A DNA stretch of 64,000 nucleotides from Rhodobacteraceae bacterium UBA6796 (GTDB lineage Bacteria > Pseudomonadota > Alphaproteobacteria > Rhodobacterales > Rhodobacteraceae), in assembly GCA_002452815.1 (NCBI GenBank), contig DKFM01000011.1, positions 62,001-126,000 of the forward strand, written 5' to 3'. How positions within the stretch are numbered: position 1 is the stretch's first letter; every line of letters begins with the position of its first letter. The notes below the pieces were generated by a model that was not told the DNA's origin, did not search any database, and saw nothing but the letters and a program-made list of their open reading frames with translations. The position numbers and the translations under genes are program-made. Below, one piece after another: positions 32,314 through 40,683 of the stretch.

Positions 32314-33354
32314 TCAGACGGGTTTCGGGGCTGCGCGCCGCTGCTCGGGATGCAGCGAGGCGCCCAGGATGTGATCGGCCTGATGGATCACATGGCTGGC
32401 ATGCCCCACGATCAGCGGATCGGGCGGGGTCGCGATGGAATAATCCTTGTCCGGATAGTCCAGCGTCGAGAGGAAATGCTTCATGCAGTTCAGCCGCGCA
32501 CGCTTCTTGTCGTTCGACTTGACGATGGTCCAGGGCGCATCGGCGGTATCGGTGTAGAAGAACATCGCCTCTTTCGCCTCGGTGTAATCGTCCCATTTGT
32601 CCAAAGACGCCAGGTCGATCGGCGAAAGTTTCCAGCGCTTGAGCGGGTCGGTCTCGCGCGATTTGAAACGCGCGCGCTGCTCGGGGCGCGTGACCGAGAA
32701 CCAGTATTTGTAAAGCCGTATCCCCGACCGTACCAGCATGCGCTCCAACTCGGGGGTCTGGCGCATGAATTCAAGGTATTCGGTGGGCGTGCAAAACCCC
32801 ATCACCCGTTCGACCCCCGCGCGGTTATACCAGCTGCGGTCGTAGAACACCATTTCGCCCTTGGTCGGCATGTGGTTGATATAGCGCTGGAAATACCATT
32901 GGCCGCGCTCTTCGTCGGTGGGTTTGTTCAGCGCCACCACACGCGCGAAACGGGGATTCAGGTGCTCGTTGAAGCGCTTGATCGTGCCGCCCTTGCCCGC
33001 CGCATCGCGGCCCTCGAACAGAATCACGAATTTCTGTCCGGTCTCTTGCGCCCAGAGCTGGACCTTCAGCAATTCGGCCTGCAACTGCGCCTTTTCCGCC
33101 TCATAGGCTGGGCGGCCCATCTTGCGCGGATAGGGGTATTTCCCGGTCTCGAAGGCCAGACGCACGGCATTGGGATCGACACGCGGAAAGCTGCGCGGCC
33201 CCTGCGCCTCGGTATCGCCCGGCACCACGGCGGGATGTGCCTCGGCGGGGTCGGCGGGTTTGCGCAAAGTGGTAGCAGTATCAACTGCGCTGACCTCTCC
33301 CTGCGGCGCCCCAAGCTCAGCCTGCACCGCATCCTTCGCGATTTGTTCGTTCAT
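32314..33354 (-). CDS. ppk2: Polyphosphate kinase 2
   Basis: P-loop kinase that uses polyphosphate to phosphorylate nucleotides (PPK2 family; class I by its single domain). The protein is 346 residues from ATG 33354, preceded by GGAGGG seven bases upstream, which decides the start against an ATG two codons earlier. The Walker A motif is GRDAAGKG (115-122), and YDRSWYNRAG with DRSWYNR at 172-178 is the Walker B/lid region. There is a disordered N-terminal 60 residues. A candidate FnrL site lies 58 bases upstream. Confidence 0.95.
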   Translation of the reverse strand: MNEQIAKDAVQAELGAPQGEVSAVDTATTLRKPADPAEAHPAVVPGDTEAQGPRSFPRVDPNAVRLAFETGKYPYPRKMGRPAYEAEKAQLQAELLKVQLWAQETGQKFVILFEGRDAAGKGGTIKRFNEHLNPRFARVVALNKPTDEERGQWYFQRYINHMPTKGEMVFYDRSWYNRAGVERVMGFCTPTEYLEFMRQTPELERMLVRSGIRLYKYWFSVTRPEQRARFKSRETDPLKRWKLSPIDLASLDKWDDYTEAKEAMFFYTDTADAPWTIVKSNDKKRARLNCMKHFLSTLDYPDKDYSIATPPDPLIVGHASHVIHQADHILGASLHPEQRRAAPKPV

Positions 33355-33411
33355 GCACATCCCTCCGTTTCTGAATTTAAAATCACTCTAAAGCATCGGT
33401 GAAAATTTACC

Positions 33412-33425
33412 TTGATACGTGTCAA
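33412..33425. promoter_or_regulatory. Candidate FnrL/Crp-family box upstream of ppk2
   Basis: TTGATACGTGTCAA differs at one position from the FNR consensus TTGAT-N4-ATCAA. On the minus strand a possible -10, TTTAGA (33392-33387), would place the site centre close to -39/-41 for ppk2, the class II activation position. It also lies about 94 bases upstream of the divergent GST gene. Pattern match only. Confidence 0.45.
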
Positions 33426-33518
33426 AAAACTGTCACCAAACCCGCTGCCGGGACCAAAAACGCCTCTTTTCTTTCGGGGCGGTGCGCGGCAGGCTGAAGG
33501 CCCGCAACAGGAGACATC

Positions 33519-34178
33519 ATGGTCACGCTTTACGGAATGTATCGGTCGCGCGCGACGCGCAATCTGTGGCTGCTCGACGAGCTGGCCCTGCCCTACACGC
33601 TCAAGCCGGTGGTGCAGGCCTATCGCCTGGTGGCACAGGGCCTCGACCCGCAGGCCCCGGACGCACCGCTGAACACCCAATCCTCGGAATTCCTGCGCCT
33701 GTCGCCCGCGGGCGCGATCCCGGTGCTGGAAGATGCAGGCCTGATCCTGTCCGAATCGCTGGCGATCAACCTGTATCTGGCGCGCAAGGCCGGCGGCCCG
33801 CTGGCACCGCAGGATCTGCGCGAAGAGGCGCAGATGACGCAATGGGCGCTCTATGGGGCCACCGCGATTGAAAGCCCCGCGCTCGAAATCGCCTTCGCCA
33901 GCCAGCGCGGCGGCGAGGCGCAGGCGGTGATCGAGGCGGCCTGCGACAAGCTGATGCGCCCGCTGGCCGCGCTGGAGGCCCATCTGGAAACCCACAGCCA
34001 CATGGTCGGCGGGCGGTTCACCGTTGCCGATATCAACATGGCGGAAATGGTGCGCTATGCGCAGCCGCACAGCCCGCTGATGGCGCGCTTCCCGCGGATC
34101 AAGAGCTGGCTGGAACTGTGCCAGTCACGTCCCGCCTTCAAGAAGATGTGGGCCACGCGCGAAGCCGAACCGGCGTGA
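33519..34178 (+). CDS. Glutathione S-transferase family protein
   Basis: A 219-residue cytosolic protein. The thioredoxin-fold N-terminal domain starts VTLYGMYRSRATRNLWLLDELALPY; the conserved ILSESLAINLYLARK segment binds the gamma-glutamyl part of glutathione. The C-terminal helical domain has TVADINMAEMVRYAQ. AGGAG precedes the ATG. The substrate is unknown. It is divergent from ppk2 and followed by a palindromic repeat element. Confidence 0.92.
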   Translation: MVTLYGMYRSRATRNLWLLDELALPYTLKPVVQAYRLVAQGLDPQAPDAPLNTQSSEFLRLSPAGAIPVLEDAGLILSESLAINLYLARKAGGPLAPQDLREEAQMTQWALYGATAIESPALEIAFASQRGGEAQAVIEAACDKLMRPLAALEAHLETHSHMVGGRFTVADINMAEMVRYAQPHSPLMARFPRIKSWLELCQSRPAFKKMWATREAEPA

Positions 34179-34194
34179 TCCTGTAGGGTGGCGT

Positions 34195-34340
34195 GGCAGG
34201 GGGCGCTGCCCCCGGCTTCGCCTCCCCCGAAGTATTTTCACCAAGAAGAAGAGCACATTTCTTCTTGGCAAAAATACTCAATTCCCCGGCCTGCCGCCGG
34301 GCCCGCGGCGCAAACAGGGGCGGCGCGCTTGCCCCCTGCC
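34195..34340. repeat. Nested palindromic intergenic element, copy 1
   Basis: Outer arms GGCAGGGGGC (34195-34204) and GCCCCCTGCC (34331-34340) flank an inner inverted repeat with 19-base arms (34232-34250 and 34259-34277; 17 of 19 paired) around an eight-base loop. The inner arm contains GTATTTT and CCAAGAAGAA. Related elements occur at 38710-38798 and 53111-53241. It lies just after the GST stop and before parE. Confidence 0.8.
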
Positions 34341-34391
34341 CCCAAGCTGCGCTATCCCTTGGCGCCAAGAACCACCAAGAAAGCGAGCAGC

Positions 34392-36347
34392 ATGGCCGAC
34401 GATCTTCTGTCTTCCCAGCCCGAGACCTATGACGCCTCGTCCATCGAGGTTCTGGAGGGTCTGGAGCCGGTGCGGAAGCGCCCGGGCATGTATATCGGCG
34501 GCACCGACGAACGCGCGCTGCATCACATGGTGGCCGAAATCCTCGACAACTCGATGGACGAGGCGGTGGCGGGGCACGCCAACCGCATCGAGGTCGAGCT
34601 GCTGGAAGATTATTCGCTGGTCGTGCGCGACAACGGCCGCGGCATCCCGATCGACCCGCACCCGAAGTTCCCGGGCAAATCCGCGCTCGAGGTGATCTTG
34701 TGCACGCTGCATGCGGGCGGCAAGTTTTCGGGCGATGCCTATCAGACCTCGGGCGGGTTGCACGGGGTTGGCGCCTCGGTCGTGAACGCGCTGTCGGATC
34801 TGATGGTGGTGCAGGTCGCGCGCAACAAGGAACTGTATGAACAGCGGTTTTCGCGCGGCATCCCGCAAGGCCCGGTGCAGAAGATCGGCGCGGCGCCCAA
34901 CCGGCGCGGCACCACCGTGACCTTCCACGCCGACGAGCAGATCTTTGGCCATCACCGTTTCAAGCCCGCGCGGCTGCTGAAGATGGTGCGGTCCAAGGCC
35001 TATCTGTTTTCGGGCGTCGAGATCCGCTGGAAATCGGCGATCGACGATGGCGAGACGCCGACGGAGGCCACTTTTCACTTCCCCGGCGGTCTGGCCGATT
35101 ACCTGACCGAGACCCTGGGCAAGTCGATGACCTATGCCGACCGGCCCTTTGCCGGGAAGGTGCAGTTTCAGGAAAAATTCGGCGTGCCGGGCAGCGTGGA
35201 ATGGGCGATCAACTGGACGCCCTCGCGCGATGGGTTCATCCAGAGCTATTGTAACACCGTGCCCACCCCCGAGGGCGGCACGCATGAGGCGGGCTTCTGG
35301 TATGCGATCCTGAAAGGCATCCGCGCCTATGGCGAGCTGGTCAAGAACAAGAAGGCCGAACAGATCACCCGCGACGATCTGCTGACGGGTGGCTGTGCGC
35401 TGGTCAGCTGTTTCATCCGCGAGCCAGAGTTCGTGGGCCAGACCAAGGACCGGCTGGCCACGGTCGAGGCCCAGCGGCTGGTCGAAGGCGCGGTGCGCGA
35501 CCATTTCGACAACTGGCTGGCGTCGGATACGAAATCGGCGGGCGCAATCCTCGATTTTCTGGTGCTGCGGTCCGAGGAACGGCTGCGGCGCCGGCAGGAA
35601 AAGGAAACCGCGCGCAAATCGGCCACCAAGAAGCTGCGTCTGCCCGGAAAGCTGACCGATTGCACCGCCAAGAACCGCGCGGGAACTGAGCTGTTCATCG
35701 TCGAGGGTGACTCGGCGGGGGGCTCGGCCAAGGGCGCGCGCTCGCGCGAGACGCAGGCGCTCTTGCCGCTGAAGGGCAAGATCCTGAACGTGCTGGGCGC
35801 GGCCTCGAACAAGCTGGGCGACAATGCCGAGATCCGCGATATTTGCGAGGCCTTGGGCGTGGGCTTGGGCACCAAGTTCAACGTCGAAGACCTGCGCTAC
35901 GACAAGATCATCATCATGACCGACGCCGATGTCGATGGCGCGCATATCGCCAGCCTGCTGATGACCTTCTTCTTCACCCAGATGCGCCCGCTGATCGACA
36001 AGGGGCATCTGTATCTGGCCTGTCCGCCGCTGTACCGGCTGACGCAGGGGGCGAAACGGCTTTATGTCTCTGACGATGCCGAGAAGGAAAAATGGCTGGC
36101 CAAGGGCCTGGGCGGCAAGGGCAAGATCGACGTGCAGCGCTTCAAGGGGCTTGGCGAGATGGACGCCAAGGACCTGAAGGAAACCACGATGAACCCGGAA
36201 ACGCGCAAGCTGATCCGGGTCACGATCCATGACGACACGCCGGGCGAGACCTCGGATCTGGTCGAACGGCTGATGGGCAAGAAGCCCGAGCTGCGGTTCC
36301 AGTATATTCAGGAAAACGCGCAGTTCGTCGAAGAGCTGGACGTGTAA
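34392..36347 (+). CDS. parE: DNA topoisomerase IV subunit B
   Basis: ATPase subunit of the decatenating type IIA topoisomerase. The protein is 651 residues, which fits ParE rather than the longer GyrB. GHKL ATPase motifs are EILDNSMDEAVAG, DNGRGIP and SGGLHGVGASVVNALS; the TOPRIM domain shows EGDSAGGSAKGARSRETQALLPLKGKILNV and TDADVDGAHI. The ATG at 34392 (MADDLLSSQPETYDASSIEVLEGLEPVRKRPGMY) is the family start; the frame is open upstream through the repeat element, but that part is not conserved. parC is not in the window. Confidence 0.96.
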   Translation: MADDLLSSQPETYDASSIEVLEGLEPVRKRPGMYIGGTDERALHHMVAEILDNSMDEAVAGHANRIEVELLEDYSLVVRDNGRGIPIDPHPKFPGKSALEVILCTLHAGGKFSGDAYQTSGGLHGVGASVVNALSDLMVVQVARNKELYEQRFSRGIPQGPVQKIGAAPNRRGTTVTFHADEQIFGHHRFKPARLLKMVRSKAYLFSGVEIRWKSAIDDGETPTEATFHFPGGLADYLTETLGKSMTYADRPFAGKVQFQEKFGVPGSVEWAINWTPSRDGFIQSYCNTVPTPEGGTHEAGFWYAILKGIRAYGELVKNKKAEQITRDDLLTGGCALVSCFIREPEFVGQTKDRLATVEAQRLVEGAVRDHFDNWLASDTKSAGAILDFLVLRSEERLRRRQEKETARKSATKKLRLPGKLTDCTAKNRAGTELFIVEGDSAGGSAKGARSRETQALLPLKGKILNVLGAASNKLGDNAEIRDICEALGVGLGTKFNVEDLRYDKIIIMTDADVDGAHIASLLMTFFFTQMRPLIDKGHLYLACPPLYRLTQGAKRLYVSDDAEKEKWLAKGLGGKGKIDVQRFKGLGEMDAKDLKETTMNPETRKLIRVTIHDDTPGETSDLVERLMGKKPELRFQYIQENAQFVEELDV

Positions 36348-36381
36348 ACACGCGCAGGCGCGGCCGGTTCGCGGGCCCGCC

Positions 36382-36834
36382 TCATTCCGTGGGCGGGCCG
36401 AAACGTTCCAGAATATGCGCGCGGATCTGGTCGCGGGTCTGACGATAGGCGGCCAGCCGCGCCTCGCGCCCCTCGCCGGTGCCGGTCGGGTCCATGATCG
36501 GCCAGTATTCCACATCCAGATGGTAATAGCGCGTCAGGTCCAGCGCCTGCGCCTGCGAGGCAGGGGTCAGCGCCACCACCAGATCGAAGGCCGACAGGTC
36601 ATCGCCCCATTCCTGCAATTCGGTGAACGACCGCGCACGATGGCGGTGCAGATCGACACCGATCTCTTCGCACACGGCGATGGTGAAGCCGTCAATCTCC
36701 AGATCGGCCATCACGCCCACGGACTGGACATAGACATTGCGGCCATAGAATTTCTTCATCATCCCCTCGGCCATCGGCGAGCGCGTGGCGTTGTGATCGC
36801 AGCAGAACAGCACCGAATGGGGAAGATTGGGCAT
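36382..36834 (-). CDS. Low-molecular-weight phosphotyrosine phosphatase / ArsC-type protein
   Basis: A 150-residue cytoplasmic protein with the P-loop signature CX5R: CDHNATR at residues 12-18, followed by SPMAEGMMKKFYG. DPTGTGEGREA near the C-terminus is the general-acid region of this fold. Arsenate reductase and phosphatase activities share it; no ars genes are adjacent. Its ATG overlaps the UPF0262 stop (TGATG). It is the last gene of the hisD-UPF0262-phosphatase run, an order common in Rhodobacteraceae. Confidence 0.88.
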   Translation of the reverse strand: MPNLPHSVLFCCDHNATRSPMAEGMMKKFYGRNVYVQSVGVMADLEIDGFTIAVCEEIGVDLHRHRARSFTELQEWGDDLSAFDLVVALTPASQAQALDLTRYYHLDVEYWPIMDPTGTGEGREARLAAYRQTRDQIRAHILERFGPPTE

Positions 36835-37313
36835 CACTTCACCGGAGACAGGACACAGACCAGCGTGAACAGGCGCCGCGCGGTGTCGATATCCAGCTCG
36901 GCCTTGCCCTCAAGGCGTTCTTGCAGGATGCGCGCGCCCTCGTTGTGAATGCCACGCCGGGCCATGTCGATTGCCTCGATCTGGCTGGGCGGCAGGCGTT
37001 TGACCGCCTCGAAGTAGCTTTCGCAGATCTGGAAGTAATCCTTCACCACCTGCCGGAACGGACCGAAGGACAGGTGGAACTCGGCCACCTTGTCGCCCGC
37101 CTCGGTCGCAGTGTCGAACACCAGCCGCCCGTCGCGCACCGCGAGCGTCAGCGCGAAGGGGCCCTCGGGCGCGGGCATGCCCTCGCGTCCGGGAATTGCA
37201 AAGCTGTTGTCTTCCAGAATGTCATAGACGGCAACGCGGCGTTCCTGCTCAATCTGCGGCGTGGGCGCGGACAAGCCGCTGTCGTCGATCTCCAGACGTG
37301 TGATGCGGGACAT
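36834..37313 (-). CDS. UPF0262 protein
   Basis: A 159-residue conserved alphaproteobacterial protein of unknown function. The family pattern is ISRITRLEIDD-like start, QERRVAVYDILEDNSF, PFALTLAVRDGRLVFD, FHLSFGPFRQVVKDYFQICESYFEAVKRLPPSQIEAIDMARRGIHNEGA. It begins at ATG 37313, overlapping the hisD stop by one base, and is translationally coupled to the phosphatase downstream. No membrane or catalytic motif is evident. Confidence 0.93.
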   Translation of the reverse strand: MSRITRLEIDDSGLSAPTPQIEQERRVAVYDILEDNSFAIPGREGMPAPEGPFALTLAVRDGRLVFDTATEAGDKVAEFHLSFGPFRQVVKDYFQICESYFEAVKRLPPSQIEAIDMARRGIHNEGARILQERLEGKAELDIDTARRLFTLVCVLSPVK

Positions 37314-38623
37314 TACGCCTCTCCCTCGTTCAGGGCTGCCAGACGCGCGGTGACCGACAGGCCATGCGCCTGCAGGCTTTCGGATTGCGCCAGACGTTCG
37401 GCCGCGGGACCGATCGCCTTCAGCGCGGCAGGGGTCATCCGGGCCAGCGTCGTGCGCTTGAGGAAATCGAGCACCGACAGCCCGCTGGAAAACCGCGCCG
37501 AGCGCGCCGTGGGCAGAACGTGGTTCGGGCCGCCGACGTAATCGCCGATCGCCTCGGGCGTATAGGCGCCCAGGAAAATCGCCCCCGCATGGTGGATCTG
37601 CGCGCTCAGCCCCTCGGGGTCGGCCACGCACAATTCCAGATGCTCGGGCGCGAAGCGGTCGGACAGGGCGGCCGCTTCGGTCAGATCGCGGGTCACGATG
37701 ACCACGCCATTCTCGCGCCAGCTTTCGCCCGCAATCGCCCGCCGCTCCAGCGTTTCCAGCCGTTTGTCCACCGCCGCCACCACCGCATCGGCAAACCCGG
37801 CATCCGGCGTGATCAGGATCGACTGCGCGCTCTGGTCGTGTTCGGCCTGGCTCAGCAGATCCAGCGCGATCCAGTCCGGGTTGTTGTCGCCATCCGCGAT
37901 CACCAGAATTTCGGAGGGCCCCGCGATCATGTCGATGCCGACCTTGCCAAAGACCCGCCGTTTCGCCGCCGCCACGAAGGCATTGCCCGGCCCGGTGATC
38001 TTGTCGACCGGGGCGATCGTGTCGGTGCCATAGGCCAGCGCCGCCACCGCCTGCGCGCCGCCGATCCGATAGACCGCATCGACCCCGGCGATCTGCGCCG
38101 CCAGCAGCACCAGCGGGTTGACCACACCATCGGGCGTCGGACACACGACAACCAGCCGTTCCACCCCGGCCACCTTGGCGGGGATCGCATTCATCAGAAC
38201 CGAGGACGGATAACTGGCCAGCCCGCCGGGCACATAAAGCCCCGCCGCCGAGACCGGCGTGAACCGCCAGCCAAGGCTTGCGCCGCTGTCCTCGGTCCAG
38301 AGCGCATCTTCGGGCATCTGGCGGGCGTGATAGGTGCGGATACGGTCTGCCGCCAGTTCCAGCGCGGCGCGGTCCTCGGCGCTGACCTTGGCGATTTCCT
38401 CCGCGATCTCGGCCTCGGAGAAGGCCAGCGTTTCCGGCGTCAGCTCCAGGCGGTCGAATTTCGCGGTCAGCTCGATCACCGCCGCATCGCCGCGTGCCCG
38501 CACATCGGCGATGATGCCTGCCACGATCGCATCGACATCGGGGCTGTCCTCGCGCTTCATGCCCAACAGGGCGGTGAAACGGGCCTCGAAATCGGCGTCG
38601 AGCGTCTTGAGAAAATGCGGCAT
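37313..38623 (-). CDS. hisD: Histidinol dehydrogenase
   Basis: Zinc enzyme that oxidises L-histidinol to L-histidine in two NAD-dependent steps. The protein is 436 residues. Family features are YVPGGLASYPSSVLMNAIPAKVAGV, RIGGAQAVAALAYGTDTI, GPGNAFVAAAKRRVFGKVGIDMIAGPSEI, EHDQSAQSILIT and the C-terminal GPNHVLPT...SGLSVLDFLKRT. It is complete. Upstream is the third palindromic element and a GNAT gene; downstream are UPF0262 and the phosphatase. Confidence 0.97.
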   Translation of the reverse strand: MPHFLKTLDADFEARFTALLGMKREDSPDVDAIVAGIIADVRARGDAAVIELTAKFDRLELTPETLAFSEAEIAEEIAKVSAEDRAALELAADRIRTYHARQMPEDALWTEDSGASLGWRFTPVSAAGLYVPGGLASYPSSVLMNAIPAKVAGVERLVVVCPTPDGVVNPLVLLAAQIAGVDAVYRIGGAQAVAALAYGTDTIAPVDKITGPGNAFVAAAKRRVFGKVGIDMIAGPSEILVIADGDNNPDWIALDLLSQAEHDQSAQSILITPDAGFADAVVAAVDKRLETLERRAIAGESWRENGVVIVTRDLTEAAALSDRFAPEHLELCVADPEGLSAQIHHAGAIFLGAYTPEAIGDYVGGPNHVLPTARSARFSSGLSVLDFLKRTTLARMTPAALKAIGPAAERLAQSESLQAHGLSVTARLAALNEGEA

Positions 38624-38703
38624 GACGGTCTCCTTGATCCCTCAACGGGATAATGGCTTGCCCGCCCCACGGCAAGCGCCGAACCGTCGCGGCGCTTTCA
38701 TCT

Positions 38704-38800
38704 GGCCGCAAATACCTTGCGGGGGGGGTCCGTGGGGCAAAACCCCGGCGGCGGCACCGGGGGCGCCGGGGGTTTTGAGTATTTATGCCAAGAAGAAGCC
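38704..38800. repeat. Palindromic intergenic element, partial copy
   Basis: GTATTT (38779-38784) followed by CCAAGAAGAAG (38788-38798) matches the inner arm of the element at 34195-34340, with GC-rich flanks and an outward AAATAC at 38710-38715. Only one inner half is well preserved, so this looks like a decayed copy. It lies between the hisD start and the GNAT stop. Confidence 0.6.
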
Positions 38801-38825
38801 CAAAGGCCCCGGGGGGTGGGCGATC

Positions 38826-39302
38826 TCAGCCCAGATCCTTGCGCATCGGATGCCCGAGGATCCAACGTCCCTCGCGCGGCGGCCCATCGGAGTGCCAGCC
38901 GTGATGGCGATAGAACGCCCGGGCGGTGGCCGTTGCGGTCAGCAGCCCGCGCACGCGCCCCTGCCCCACCAGTTCGGCCTCCATCGCCGTCAGGAGCGCG
39001 GCGGAATAGCCCTGACCGCGCGCCTCGGGGTGAATGTAAAGCAGGGTGATCTTGCCGGCGTCGGGCGCCTGACCGGCCCATTCGATGGCCCCCACCGCCT
39101 CGATCCGCGCATGACCGGCGACATAGACGCGCCCGCCCGGGTCCGCGATCAGCGCGGCAATCGCCTGCGGGGTCTTGTTGGCCAGCCAGTTGGCGATCCG
39201 CGCCGGATCGTCGTGATGATCGGCCCCGCAAAGCGCGGTGATCGAAGCCACCAGCACCTCGGAAATACGTTCGGCATCCTCGGGACGGGCAGGACGGATC
39301 AT
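38826..39302 (-). CDS. GNAT-family N-acetyltransferase
   Basis: A 158-residue acetyltransferase. The acetyl-CoA-binding region is ITLLYIHPEARGQGYSAALLTAMEAEL (motif A, RGQGYS corresponding to the Q/RxxGxG/A loop), followed by TATARAFYRHHGWHSDG (motif B). The acceptor is unknown. It ends just after the palindromic element and starts 15 bases downstream of DUF2948, so it belongs to the murA-to-hisD run. Confidence 0.88.
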   Translation of the reverse strand: MIRPARPEDAERISEVLVASITALCGADHHDDPARIANWLANKTPQAIAALIADPGGRVYVAGHARIEAVGAIEWAGQAPDAGKITLLYIHPEARGQGYSAALLTAMEAELVGQGRVRGLLTATATARAFYRHHGWHSDGPPREGRWILGHPMRKDLG

Positions 39303-39317
39303 CGGACAGCCCCCCGC

Positions 39318-39794
39318 TCAGTCCGGGTGATGCGGCACGCGCCCCGAGACCGCCCGGTAAGGCCGCGTCACATCGCGCAGATCGACCGACAGGCATTCGA
39401 CACTGGCCGCAATCGCGCCATCGCCCGCCAGGGTGACGATCAGCCGCCCGGCCCCATCGGCCCCCGGCTCCCAGCTCAGATCGAGGATCGAAAGCACCGT
39501 GTCGCGATCGCGCCGGTCGATGCCGGTCGAGGCGATGCCGGTCACGTCCGAGACCACCAGAAGCGACTGCACCCGCTCGAACGCCCGCCCCTCGGCCTCG
39601 GCCTGCGCCAGATCTTCCCAACGGCACCGGTTGACCAGAAGGGCCAGACGGCGCGCCTTCGCCTCCCACGAGATTTCGCTCATCGGCAGCACGGCGTCCT
39701 GCACCAGCGCCGCGATCACCGCCAGATCCTCGGGCGTCTCGGCGCGCAGGGCCAGCGGGCCCTCGGCAGCATCGGAAAAACGGGCGTCGGTCAT
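39318..39794 (-). CDS. DUF2948 family protein
   Basis: A 158-residue conserved alphaproteobacterial protein of unknown function. The pattern LALRAETPEDLAVIAALVQDAVLPMSEISWEAKARRLALLVNRCRWED and the C-terminal SVECLSVDLRDVTRPYRA are typical of DUF2948. I chose ATG 39794, which has AGG six bases upstream; ATG 39806 is an alternative that would overlap the upstream GIY-YIG gene. In many relatives it directly follows murA; here a GIY-YIG gene intervenes. Confidence 0.85.
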   Translation of the reverse strand: MTDARFSDAAEGPLALRAETPEDLAVIAALVQDAVLPMSEISWEAKARRLALLVNRCRWEDLAQAEAEGRAFERVQSLLVVSDVTGIASTGIDRRDRDTVLSILDLSWEPGADGAGRLIVTLAGDGAIAASVECLSVDLRDVTRPYRAVSGRVPHHPD

Positions 39795-39795
39795 C

Positions 39796-40683
39796 TCAGT
39801 CCTCATCTTTCAGGGGGGAGAGCGTACTGGCCTCCCATTCCTCATATCGTTGTCCGCTGGCCGTCTTCCAAAGCTGCCTGCCGTTCGAGGAATAGCCAAG
39901 GACGAGATCAGAGGCCCCCGAGGGGCTGGAGAACGCGTAGGATTGCGTGAAGCGCAAATGCTCGCCCTCGGCGACCAGCACCCCCACACGCAGCAACTCC
40001 TCAAGCAGCTTGCCATTGAGAAGCGTGGAACGGCCGCCCCGTCCACGCGCCAGCGACCCCTGCTCCACGATGAACTCGCCGTTCACCAGTCGCGCACGCG
40101 CGTCGGCGCCCGACTTGGCAGAGCGCAGGAAGAACTGCGGCGCCGCGGCGTCCATCTGAACCGTGACTGCGGGCTCGGGCCGCGCCCGCTCCTCAAACAT
40201 GTCGATCCGCAACGCGGGCAGCACGATGAACAGGGTTTCCAGAAATTCTTCCATATTCGCCCGCGCGGCTTCGGACAGGCCCGGGCGCGCGGGGGTATTG
40301 GCATTGTCCAGCGGCATCCGCCCGATCCGGCGGGCATCCTCGATCAGCCGCGATTCGAGGTATTTCACATGCGCCTTGTGCAGGTTGTTGGCCTGCGTCG
40401 TGATCAGCGCGGCGTGGGTCCAGAAACCCTTGGCCACGTCATGGCTGCGGATGCGTGCGGCGATATCCTCGCCCTCGCCGATATAGGCGCGGGGGCCTGT
40501 CTCGTCCTCGCCCAGCAGCACATAGACCCCGGTGTGACGCGCCCCTGCGCGGCTCAGGGCCTGGGCAATCTGGGTGCGCGGGAAATAGAGCACATGGCCG
40601 GTCCAGTTGAACACTTCGGCGGTCTGCATCCCCGACGGGTTGCCATCGACGAAGAACAGTTCCAGCGACCGACCCTGTGCCAT
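39796..40683 (-). CDS. GIY-YIG nuclease-domain protein with DUF4357-like C-terminus
   Basis: A 295-residue protein. HTGVYVLLGEDETGPRAYIGEGEDIAARIRSHD (about residues 50-82) is a GIY-YIG domain start, with the GVY and YIG tripeptides and the downstream arginine; YLESRLIEDARR may supply the glutamate. The C-terminal quarter (GKLLEELLRVGVLVAEGEHLRFTQSYAFSSPSGASDLVLGYSSNGRQLWKT) matches the DUF4357 pattern. Such fusions are of unknown function, with possible DNA repair or restriction roles. Its ATG overlaps the murA stop (TGATG), and it ends one base before DUF2948. Confidence 0.82.
   Translation of the reverse strand: MAQGRSLELFFVDGNPSGMQTAEVFNWTGHVLYFPRTQIAQALSRAGARHTGVYVLLGEDETGPRAYIGEGEDIAARIRSHDVAKGFWTHAALITTQANNLHKAHVKYLESRLIEDARRIGRMPLDNANTPARPGLSEAARANMEEFLETLFIVLPALRIDMFEERARPEPAVTVQMDAAAPQFFLRSAKSGADARARLVNGEFIVEQGSLARGRGGRSTLLNGKLLEELLRVGVLVAEGEHLRFTQSYAFSSPSGASDLVLGYSSNGRQLWKTASGQRYEEWEASTLSPLKDED

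Noticed and set aside
39796..40683. GIY-YIG gene as a homing endonuclease inside a mobile element
   Set aside because: No inverted repeats, intron or target duplication is seen, and start and stop are fused to neighbours in an orderly operon.
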